Source of the DNA: Ceratorhiza oryzae-sativae | Lineage: Eukaryota > Basidiomycota > Agaricomycetes > Cantharellales > Ceratobasidiaceae | Reading direction: 5' to 3' | DNA: 64,000 nt | NCBI GenBank assembly: GCA_030998015.1 | Contig: JARWMV010000046.1 | Location: 48,264-112,263 of the forward strand | In this document: positions 34,614 to 44,000 of the stretch, piece by piece | Layout of the letters: each line of letters begins with the position of its first letter | Numbering within the stretch: position 1 is the stretch's first letter | The notes under the pieces: generated by a model | Seen by the model: only the letters and a program-made list of their open reading frames with translations | Database searches by the model: none | Told to the model about the DNA's origin: nothing | Made by a program: the position numbers and the translations under genes

Positions 34614-35738
34614 TTGCCCACCCTGTCGAATCCTCAGTTATCTACGCCTGCTCAATCGCCGCGTCTATCGCCTCACTCGTCGCCAACTCCATCGGATCGC
34701 CAAGTACAAGATTTCCTCAACGCTACGGGCGTTACAGACGAATTCGCCGACTTCACACTCAATCCAGCGCCCTTCGACGTTGCGCTACCGCCATCGCCCT
34801 CAAACGCGTCCACCCTCGATACTGTCGAACGCAATCTCCACGATCAGCTTTACTCGTTACAACTCGGCACCACAGAATACCAATTCACTAGCGATCAACT
34901 CAGCCTATACGAAGCACTACTAGGGGTGCATACACAGACAGGCGTCGAACGTCTATCTCTTGACGACCGCCTATACCTATTGTTGTTTGCCCAGATCGGC
35001 TTACCGTCGCCCACCGAACCCATCGCCCCCGCGCTACCTATCGCGCCTGCTCCTTCATCTACTGTCACTGCCGCTGCCGCTACTGCTCAGCCTGCTACTA
35101 TGGCGTCATCATCCAAAGGCACGCCCAACGCCCCCATGCTAGTCATTGCCAACAAGAACTATGCGATTGCCAAGCTCCAAGGCCAGGACGACTATCAAGT
35201 CTGGCGCATACAAATGCAAGATATGTTTCAAGAGGTCGATGTATGGGACATTGTCAGCGGCTCTACCCCTCGACCTAGCGATCCGAACGACCAACCTGCT
35301 TGGGACAAAAAGAACACTACTGCACTAGGTGCTTTACGTCGCCGTGTTGACACCGGCCCTATGATCCATGTTGCCCGCGAAACCTCTGTTGCCAACGCTT
35401 GGGCCATACTTAGGAACCAATACCAGTCCCTAGGTGTTGCTGCAATGACTATGCTCCGAAACCACTTTACTTCGCTACGCATGAACGAAGGGGACAACTT
35501 AGAGGTGCATATAAAGGAGTTACGCAAGATATTTAACGATCTCAACATTGCGCTCCTCGCCGAATCATCGGATCAACTCAAAGAAATCGAATTCGTTTGG
35601 CAACTCTTAGTCTCGCTGCCTGAATCCTGGCAGGTACTTGTCTCAGTCATCCCTCAACGCCCTGAATCTGGTGATACCGACGGTTCCAAGCTATCTATCA
35701 ACATTCAATCCTGTCTACTCACCGAATATCATTGCTGA
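34614..35738 (+). CDS. gag: Gag of copia element, stop at 35736
   Basis: The frame opens at 34614 and codes 374 residues. An N-terminal low-complexity part is followed by a Gag domain (DYQVWRIQMQDMFQEVDVW, then LRMNEGDNLEVHIKEL), as in copia-type UBN2 Gag proteins. TGA at 35736-35738 stops it before the zinc knuckle CHNCGIPSHKKADC (C-X2-C-X4-H-X4-C), which lies downstream in the same frame near 35845-35890. A second TGA is at 35949-35951. Because gag and pol share one frame, the element was once a single polyprotein. Confidence 0.85.
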   Translation: MPTLSNPQLSTPAQSPRLSPHSSPTPSDRQVQDFLNATGVTDEFADFTLNPAPFDVALPPSPSNASTLDTVERNLHDQLYSLQLGTTEYQFTSDQLSLYEALLGVHTQTGVERLSLDDRLYLLLFAQIGLPSPTEPIAPALPIAPAPSSTVTAAAATAQPATMASSSKGTPNAPMLVIANKNYAIAKLQGQDDYQVWRIQMQDMFQEVDVWDIVSGSTPRPSDPNDQPAWDKKNTTALGALRRRVDTGPMIHVARETSVANAWAILRNQYQSLGVAAMTMLRNHFTSLRMNEGDNLEVHIKELRKIFNDLNIALLAESSDQLKEIEFVWQLLVSLPESWQVLVSVIPQRPESGDTDGSKLSINIQSCLLTEYHC

Positions 35739-36125
35739 AAGTCAGTCGCCAACGAAAAATCCTTCTTCGCGCGTAATCGCCAAGTCCCCGGGAATCGCCA
35801 AGGCACCCCAAATCGCCATGTTTCCGCCATAATCGAGATTATATGCCATAATTGTGGCATCCCCAGTCACAAGAAGGCCGACTGCCATAAACCCGGGGGA
35901 GGAGGACATAGAGGCAGTCATACCGCAAACAGCCGCCAAGGATCTGGCTGAGGCTGCGGTACCGGGCACGCTAATACCAGCAGACGCAACAATCGCCGCA
36001 ACAACACGCATAACAATAGCAACAACGGTGATAACAGCCAGCGTCGCAACGGCCAAGACAACGGCAACAATGGTGAGCACGCAAATTTTATATCGTCTTC
36101 AGACTTTGCCTATGCTTTTCGTTTC

Positions 36126-39100
36126 ATGCACGCTACTACAACGCATACACCCAGCTCAAACCAACGATCTTCTCGTGTGCTGATTACCCAAGAACTCCTT
36201 ACTACTCCGAATCCACCTGCATTCGAAGATCTACCGACATGCATTCAGCGATATTTTGCTGAAAACTTCAAACATTTCTCCTTCTCTTTTCAGAACGACA
36301 CCCAATTCGGCATCGGTCTAGACAACGCCTGGATCATCGACTCCGGCACATCCTGCCACGTTACCAACTGGCGCAAGCATTTAACCAATTTTATTCCGAT
36401 GTCATTGACAATCCAGGGCGTTGGTGGCACAGCCACCATCTTGGGTTTCGGCGAAATCACTTTGCACACGTACGCACGCGTGCCTCGGGTCATTAACAAC
36501 AAGCCTCAGTACGGATCACCTGACAGCCGCATATACTTTACAAACGTTGCCCTCATCGAAAACTTGCCGGTCAACCTTTTATCCCTATCCTCTTGGACCG
36601 ACGAATATCCTTGTCACTCTGCTCATGTGACCCGCGACACAATCGCTTTCTTCGACGAAATCAGCCCCAACAATCAATGGCTCTTCGTGCTAGCCAAGAA
36701 GATTGGTGAACACCAAACCGGAAACTCCTGGTACCTCATGGCTACTACAGACCCGCGTCAACACGCATACATTGCGCGCCCTCTATGCGATTGGCACATA
36801 ATACTCGCGCATACAGACCCACGAAACATTATTCGCCTCAAGAACAGCAACCTCGCTTGCAGTCTCGAAATTGCTAAATCAGTCCCGCTCGACCCAAATT
36901 TTGATTGCCTAGGGTGTGTACAAGGCAAATCTCACACACGTCCTTTCGGTACTATCGCCATTGAAACCCCTCGCAAGATCGCCGATCTCATTTACTCGGA
37001 TGTCTGGGGCCCGGCATTGATAAACTCAATCCAAGGTAACCGCTACTACATAGTATTCGTCGACGCAGCCACCCAATTTACATTTGTCAACTTCATGTGC
37101 GACAAAAGCAAAGCCGTCAATCGCTACATTGCGCTTGCGAATTTCATTCGCACTCAGAAAGGCTGCGAAATCAAGCGCATACATTTCGATAACAGCAAAG
37201 AGCTCATCAACCGCCGCTTACGCGAGTTCTGCAACAAAACCGGGACTGAAATTACTACCACAGCGCCCTATTCGTCTGCACAAAATGGTCCTGCTGAATG
37301 CGCCCATCGTACCTTAGCTGAACACTCTCGCGCCATGATACATGGTCATTCGAATACTCACGGAAAACTCTTTCTTTGGCAAGAAGCAGTTGCCTACGCA
37401 AACCTTATAGGCAACAATATGCCACACAAAATCCGAGGAGAATGGCACATCCCCCAAATTGAAATGTTCAACAAGCCTATCGACATGTCGTACTTTCAAC
37501 TGTTCGGCACAACATGCCATGTCCTCATTCAAAACAAAGGCCACTCAAAGCTCGAGGCCAAGACCCGCCGTGCGATTTTCACAGGGATCGACAGGAACTC
37601 TGGCGGGGTTTGGCGCTACCTCGCGTGGCCCGATCGCGCGATCCGCACATCGCGCAACGTCTATTTCCCGCGCCACCTCCCTGATCCAATCTCATTCGAA
37701 TCACCAGCCCCTATCGCGTCATCCGAAGAACCCAACAGCCTATCGGACGAAAAATGGATTCAAGTCTTCACGCCGAGTGAGGGGGAGATGGGCATTGGCC
37801 CTGAAGCACCGCAACCGGCGCATACAACCACTCAGCCCCAAGACTCGACCAACCAGGCTCAGGGGGAGCCCTCCATATCGTCGCAACCTGATCCCACGCC
37901 TACCGCGCACATTCCTACTGCTACTGTCGAGCCCACTGAGCATTCGCATCGACCCGCTGCTGCGCCTACCACATCCGAACCCTCCAATCGCACTATCCCC
38001 GGCATAACTTGCCGTACCACAAGAACACAGGCGCGCACTGGCGAAAATCCTTACTATCATGAACAGCTCAACGAGAAATCCAAACCCGAACATGTACTCT
38101 GGCTCCAGGCACTCGACGATATGCATACACACTCCGGTTCTTACATACGCGACCCTGACGAAGTCTATTGCGTCAATACAACTACTATTGGGGACCATGT
38201 GTATCGCTCACAGCTACCCGAGCGCATACATGACTGTTTTCTTGCGCTAGGCTCTAATCGCGACGATGACATGCCATGCTACAACGCCTGGGCCGCCAAA
38301 CATTTCACCTCGCTCGCCCAACCTGACCTAGTTGACTCCGACTCTCCTAGATGGTTGGATGCTCTTCGATCTGACTGCCGTGAAGACTGGATCGCTGCCC
38401 TAGACGCCGAATTCAAACAGCTGCAGAAACAAAACGTTTACAAGGTCATCGATCGTCGCAAAGTACCGCGTGGCCAACAGATACTCACCTCAGGCCCAGT
38501 ACTGAAAATCAAACGAGACGCCGACGGTAACGAGGTTCATCTAAAAGCTAGGCTAGTAATCCACGGGAATCGACAAATCGCTGGCCTCACGTACAATGAA
38601 ACCTTCTCGAACACCCCCGACCTTGCATACATCCGCACTATATTCGCTCTCGTCGCTCACGCTGATTTTGACTGCCATATGGTCGACGTTACCGGCGCAT
38701 ACACTCACGCACCGATGGACATTCCTCTCTACGTCGAGTTCCCCGAAGGTTATGGCAAAGGCGGACCGAACCTTATGCTTGTCACTCAGGCCCTCTACGG
38801 CTCGCATCAAGCTGGCCACCTATGGGAAGTTTTCAGGAACGGCAAGTTTACTGCCATTGGCTATCGTCCGTCAGCCAAGGACGCGTCTATTTTTACTCAC
38901 ACGAAGGACGGTGTCTACTCGATCATCATATGCTATGTCGATGATTTTGTTATCTGCTGCACCGCCGGACACATCGAAACGATCAAGCGGGAAATCCTAG
39001 ATTTATTCGACTGTAAAGATCTTGGCGAGACTCGTCTCTTTCTCGGTATCGCTATCACTCGCGATCGTGCCCGCCGTACGCTCTCATTGACCATGCAGTC

Positions 39101-40229
39101 ATACATCAAGTCTATCATAAAGCTCGCCGACCTCGAAAACGCCGCTCCCGCGACCACCCCTATGTCCAATACTATGCCCGTACTCGAGCCTTCGACCGAG
39201 AAAATCGACTACCCATACATTACTCAACTTGGTCGCCTTTTCTGGATCTCTCGCTGCATCCGTCCCGACATCGCCTTCGCCGTAGGCATGCTCGCTCGTC
39301 ACTCCACCTGCTATGGTGCCGCGCATATAAACGTCTTAAAGCGCATTCACCGCTACCTCGCGACAACGGCCAAAATCGGACTCACTTACGACGGCAATAA
39401 ACCGTTCTACGAAGTCGCTTACGCTGACTCGGACTTTGCTACTCAACACGACCGCAAGTCGATCTCGGGATCCGTAGTTATCCTAGCTGGCGCTGCTATA
39501 TGCTGGCTTAGCAAACGTCACTCGTCCGTCGCACTGTCTACTATGGAGGCCGAAACCGTCGCCTGCTGCCACACCGCGAAAGAACTCAAGGCCATCGCGC
39601 AGTTTCTTGATGACATCGGCGTTAAATATTCATCGACGACGCCATCACCGATTCTATGCGACAATCAATCGGCGATCGAATCCGCGCACAACCCAACGAA
39701 CAAAATGCGTACGAAACACATCGACATACCGTACAATTTTGTCCGAGACGAAATCCACAAGAAAAATCTTACGGTATCGTTCATTCCGTCCAAACAAAAC
39801 CTCGCCGATGCACTCACCAAGCCATTCAACTACGATCAACACTGGTATCTCGCAAATTCTTTCCTGGGTATCCACGAACGACGCCATGCTGACGCGCTTG
39901 GCAAATTTTTTCCTCACGCTCTTAGCGCAGGACTTCGAGTCCTTTTTCTTTTCTCTTTAAGTCTCATCGTTGCTCGTTTTAGGGGGAGTGTTGAACGATT
40001 CCGTGCATATATCGAGCATATATCGATATTTTACCTTTCCTTTGTCTCGCGTCCGACATTATGTGTTTTATCTCCGTTTGTACTTTCTTTCTCTCGTATA
40101 CACGCCGATGTACCGCCTGGATTTATCCGTTGTATTCTATATAAACGAATGTACAAGTCGCTCGATCGACAGCGACGTTCTCCCCACTCATCTCTAGCGG
40201 GCTCAATCCGCTTCGTCTCACTGCGCTAA
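36126..40229 (+). CDS. pol: Pol polyprotein of copia element
   Basis: Residues are numbered from the ATG at 36126; the frame is actually open from 35952 and is continuous with gag. The protease motif WIIDSGTSCH is at 69-78. A pre-integrase Cys/His region ends in LGCVQGK near 262. The integrase triad is D292, D355 and E391, the last two 35 residues apart as in DD35E. The reverse transcriptase has KARLVIHG and the catalytic YVDD at 937-940. RNase H begins near YADSDFA (about 1099). The common ALYGLKQ motif is ALYGSHQ here. The frame runs through the purine tract and deep into the 3' LTR before a stop, adding a hydrophobic non-homologous tail. No stop was seen inside pol. Confidence 0.9.
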   Translation: MHATTTHTPSSNQRSSRVLITQELLTTPNPPAFEDLPTCIQRYFAENFKHFSFSFQNDTQFGIGLDNAWIIDSGTSCHVTNWRKHLTNFIPMSLTIQGVGGTATILGFGEITLHTYARVPRVINNKPQYGSPDSRIYFTNVALIENLPVNLLSLSSWTDEYPCHSAHVTRDTIAFFDEISPNNQWLFVLAKKIGEHQTGNSWYLMATTDPRQHAYIARPLCDWHIILAHTDPRNIIRLKNSNLACSLEIAKSVPLDPNFDCLGCVQGKSHTRPFGTIAIETPRKIADLIYSDVWGPALINSIQGNRYYIVFVDAATQFTFVNFMCDKSKAVNRYIALANFIRTQKGCEIKRIHFDNSKELINRRLREFCNKTGTEITTTAPYSSAQNGPAECAHRTLAEHSRAMIHGHSNTHGKLFLWQEAVAYANLIGNNMPHKIRGEWHIPQIEMFNKPIDMSYFQLFGTTCHVLIQNKGHSKLEAKTRRAIFTGIDRNSGGVWRYLAWPDRAIRTSRNVYFPRHLPDPISFESPAPIASSEEPNSLSDEKWIQVFTPSEGEMGIGPEAPQPAHTTTQPQDSTNQAQGEPSISSQPDPTPTAHIPTATVEPTEHSHRPAAAPTTSEPSNRTIPGITCRTTRTQARTGENPYYHEQLNEKSKPEHVLWLQALDDMHTHSGSYIRDPDEVYCVNTTTIGDHVYRSQLPERIHDCFLALGSNRDDDMPCYNAWAAKHFTSLAQPDLVDSDSPRWLDALRSDCREDWIAALDAEFKQLQKQNVYKVIDRRKVPRGQQILTSGPVLKIKRDADGNEVHLKARLVIHGNRQIAGLTYNETFSNTPDLAYIRTIFALVAHADFDCHMVDVTGAYTHAPMDIPLYVEFPEGYGKGGPNLMLVTQALYGSHQAGHLWEVFRNGKFTAIGYRPSAKDASIFTHTKDGVYSIIICYVDDFVICCTAGHIETIKREILDLFDCKDLGETRLFLGIAITRDRARRTLSLTMQSYIKSIIKLADLENAAPATTPMSNTMPVLEPSTEKIDYPYITQLGRLFWISRCIRPDIAFAVGMLARHSTCYGAAHINVLKRIHRYLATTAKIGLTYDGNKPFYEVAYADSDFATQHDRKSISGSVVILAGAAICWLSKRHSSVALSTMEAETVACCHTAKELKAIAQFLDDIGVKYSSTTPSPILCDNQSAIESAHNPTNKMRTKHIDIPYNFVRDEIHKKNLTVSFIPSKQNLADALTKPFNYDQHWYLANSFLGIHERRHADALGKFFPHALSAGLRVLFLFSLSLIVARFRGSVERFRAYIEHISIFYLSFVSRPTLCVLSPFVLSFSRIHADVPPGFIRCILYKRMYKSLDRQRRSPHSSLAGSIRFVSLR
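39981..39988 (+). promoter_or_regulatory. Polypurine tract
   Basis: AGGGGGAG lies immediately before the 3' LTR, the expected plus-strand DNA priming site. Confidence 0.85.
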
Positions 40230-40268
40230 GTCATACATTGGAGCGCATTTACTCACTGCGCTTCAACA
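39989..40268 (+). repeat. 3' LTR of copia element
   Basis: 280 bp, the same sequence as 34300-34579. It is followed by the TGTAT target duplication. Confidence 0.95.
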
Positions 40269-40273
40269 TGTAT

Positions 40274-41091
40274 ACTACTCTTGAACCTGAGCCTCCGATG
40301 AGTGGCGTGACATAATTGCGTTTCCTTATAGATATAACTCGGCCATGTCTATTCCTTTTACTGTCTCAACCTTTTCGATCTCATCGCGTCTTTTGCGCGA
40401 ATGCGTTCGTCGCCTCCTATTCTTTAGGCTTTGCTGGCAGGAAATGTAGAAGAATCCAACTCGGATATTCGATAGAATACCAAATTTACCCTTTTCGGGC
40501 GCATGCCAGGACTGAATATTTGGTTACAGCCGGAAAGTCATCACGTCTGTTGGTTCACTACAATGAAGGCCCGAACTCGCGGCTGCCGATATTGTTACCT
40601 GGTAGGGTGAGTTGCTATTTTGGCGACTGAAAAAAGCCAAGGATATGTGTCACAAAATCATACCCCACACTAATACTTCCTTTTCTCACTAGCCAGCGCG
40701 TTCTAAGCTGTCGACAACGGAAGATTCACACGTGCTGTAGCACATTGACTTGGACGCTGGGAAGCGGACGCCACATTTGTGTTGGGCTATTTGAGACCAT
40801 TTGAGCTTCTATAGAGTCGTGCTCAAAGCGTGCTGTCACAAGCAGAGAGCTGGATCCGGGTTTCGTCATTACCGAATAAAGGACATGCGCTGGCGGCTTT
40901 GTATTCAGTTAGCGCTGGGGTGACATAATGAGATGGGCACTGCCTGCGGGTGATCCACCACGACTACTCCTCAAGGCTAGCCTGCGACTGCACCCGTTCA
41001 CACCCAGTTCTGCTTTCGGCCACCGCTGCATGGTCTTCTGTGTTCTCAGCACCAAATCCGAAGCCCATTTGTATATCTAGTCGAATCTAAT
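40274..41091. other. Intergenic upstream of RPAP1
   Basis: It holds the resumed target-site sequence and the presumed RPAP1 promoter. The frame 40316-40630 has no supporting motif and is not called. Confidence 0.5.
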
Positions 41092-44000
41092 ATGACACTC
41101 ATCGGCGCCGTTGTCGAGCGCACTCCCGGCGCCCACGACACCTCCCAGACGCCATTTCCCGTCTCGGCCGACCCTAGGACCGGCTTTCCAGCCGCCACAC
41201 ACAGGCAAGTTGATTCTTTCCCTCAGCCTCCCAGGATCCGTGCTCCACATGTTTGCCATGCTCATTTTCAATCGATGACGACCACAGGTCACAGCGTCAG
41301 CGCAAGAGCGCATTCCACCGGGACAGGGAGGCGGCCCGCTCGCTTCCGCCCAAGGACGCGCCCATCCCGGTCGTCCAGCTCGCCACCGTCGCACCAGACG
41401 CCACATGGCACTCGATGATGGAGGCCCAGAATGCGCGCCAGGTGGCGAACATGTCTGCCCAAGAGCGCGACGAAGACTTGCGAATGCTCCAGTCCAAGTT
41501 TGGCGACATGGCTGAACTGGCCGAGGTCCTGAAGCGCGCCAAAGATCTCAGGCTCAAGGCTGGTGCGTTCCATTTTACGTCTGATCCTGGGGATATATTA
41601 TGTACTCATGTGTGATTAGACAAGCGACCGACGTCACCCACCATCGAAGAAGTCTCGGATGAAGATGCAAAGACCCCAGCCCGTGCGCTCGCCCTGTCGT
41701 CTCCCTCTCAACCCAACCCAGCCCCAACCCATCGCGTCGCATCCCCCGCTCGCCCGATCCTCTCGCGTCGTTCGTCCGTGTCTGGCCCGGGTGGATCACG
41801 CGCTGGCACTCCGGGCGTTCGCTTTGCCGAGGTTACACCCCGAGACGTATTCACGTATCCGTCGGCGCCGGCGTCGCCCAAACGTGCAGCGCTCATGATC
41901 GAGGCACCCCCTGCCGAGTCCAGCGGCGAAAACATCCCCAAGGTCCAGTGGACGGGCAAGGTCCCCGAGGTCGAGTCCAAGGCCGGGCCAGCAGTCGAGA
42001 CCAAGGACCAAGTCGAAGACATGCCGGCCCTCGTGCCCGCCAGCACGGCTGATCTTGCATCCGAACCTCGACCGGAGCCCGAGTCCGCGCCGGAACCAAA
42101 GGCACATCCTCTCGCCCAAGTCGTGTCCGCCTCGCCGCCTCCCTCGCCGCCCCACCGATCTCCCTCTCCGCCCAAGCGGTCCCCCTCTCCGCCCGAGCTC
42201 AAAGTCACCGTCCCCACTCCTACCTCTTCCACCTTCCCATCCATGAACCAGGTGGCCTTCCCCTCTTCCAACCAGGTTGCTTTCCCTTCTTCCGATTCCT
42301 CTTCCAACCTAGTCGCATTCCCCACCATGAGCCCAGCTACCCCAGCCGCAGATTCGTTCGATTCTGCCGCCGCCCGTCTCTCCATCGGATCTCAACTGTC
42401 CACCGATTCAGACGCATCCCACTACACGTCCAGCTCGGACATCTCCATCCCGTGCCTTACGCAATTAGCTGGCAACGTATCTACCGTCTCGCTAATCCCT
42501 CCGGGCTCCCCCATCTCGATTGATCTCGAACCGAGCACACCCGAGGCGATCCGGCTGCAGTACTTCCCAGACGAGCCCGAGCCAAAGGATGTGCCCGCCT
42601 TGCAGTGGATAATGGACGCTGTGGATTTACCGGAGATTCCAGATGCCGATCCAGCTGAGTACGAGGACGAGGACGAGGAGGATCAGACGGTGGGATTGGG
42701 ACTGGACGTGATGCAAGAGGCAAATGCTGTGCATGCGGATGCAGAAGCCAAGCACGCACAGGATGTCGAGATGAAGGAAGCGCATCCAGAAGAGGAGACT
42801 ACGCCCACTCGGGATACGTTTGACAAACCCAAGGACAAGGTTCCAGCCCAGATGGCGAGTGGCGGTGCTCCTTCATCTACCGACCCAGAGAAAGAGGCAC
42901 TCCGACTCCGATATCAGGACCAAGAATTGCCTCGTTCCCGTCCCCAATCCGGCCTATTCGACGAAAAGGACGCGCCGCGATTCAATCTCGCCGGCACACC
43001 CATCCCGTACGACAAGGCCAAAGATCTCCCAGTCCACGATGGACTGCATCATAATGCCCGAACGAGTGCTGGTAAGTCCCGAAGAAACCTTTGGGCGGTG
43101 TGGATGTGTCAAGTCGGAGTCGGTGCGGTGTGTGTGGGCGTGATGGCCGTGGTCAGTTGGAAAGCCGCGGTCTAAAGGCCAGATCTCGATTGTGGGCACG
43201 CACGACTATTTTCATTGGAAGAGGCGCGGGAGGACCCGAGATGAACGGTCAGCTGGTTTGGATTCGGATTTCGTCTGGGGTGTGCGGTTTTCTCTGTGTT
43301 TTTCAATTTCTCTTGCTTTTTTTTTCCCTTTTTCTTTCTTCCTCGCTATTGCTCTCCTCTTTTGGGTGTTCTCCCGTGTTCAAAAAATCCAAACTCAAAA
43401 TTGGACTAGTGAAAAAAGCACCACCTTCTTGCCTCTTCCACCACTATCCCAAACCAAAAACCCTGGAAAATCCGCACACCACTACGATCCCGCATGCACC
43501 AGCCCACGTGTTTACCTCGTGCCCTCGCTTGCCTTGTCTGTTTCGTCCCCCCCTACCTGCCGTTTTGCGCATGTTCGATCATTGCTAATGTTGCTTCTAT
43601 ATTATTTTTGATTGATAGGCTACACGCTGGAAGAGCTTTTGTACCTCGCGAGGAGCACCGCACCGATGCAGCGTGCGATGGCACTTGACGCCCTCGCCAG
43701 GTTGACCGCGCGTGTGGGGTGGGGTGATCGGGAGGTGTGCCAGTGGTTTGCTCGTGCTGGGTCTGGAAAACGGGATGACGTTTTGGTCGATGCTGGGTCT
43801 GCGGGGCGTGGTGGTGTGGATGGGCGGGGGAAGCAGAGGGGCGTTCTTGTGGATGAGCGGGGGAAAGGTGGGACTGCGGCTGAGTCGCCAAAGGGCGTTC
43901 TGGAGGTTGGACAACGCCAGAGTCTCCCCGCGACTGGGCAACAAGCGGGCCTTCCCGCGACTAGGGGACGAAAGCGGGTTCCCGCAGCCAAGTTGCGAAA

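Larger units (their letters stand above)
34300..40268 (+). mobile_element. Ty1/copia LTR retrotransposon, recent insertion
   Basis: The 280-bp LTRs (34300-34579 and 39989-40268) start TGTTGAACG and end CTTCAACA, and no difference was seen between them by eye. TGTAT flanks both sides (34295-34299 and 40269-40273). The internal order protease, integrase, reverse transcriptase, RNase H defines the Ty1/copia superfamily. Internal signals are a primer site at 34580 and a purine tract at 39981. Identical LTRs imply a recent insertion, yet the gag-pol frame has two stops. A diverged solo LTR of the same family is at 49729-50022. Confidence 0.95.

Noticed and set aside
34300..40268. Splicing between gag and pol as an explanation of the two TGAs
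   Set aside because: No donor/acceptor pair was found that would remove both stops while keeping the zinc knuckle and frame.
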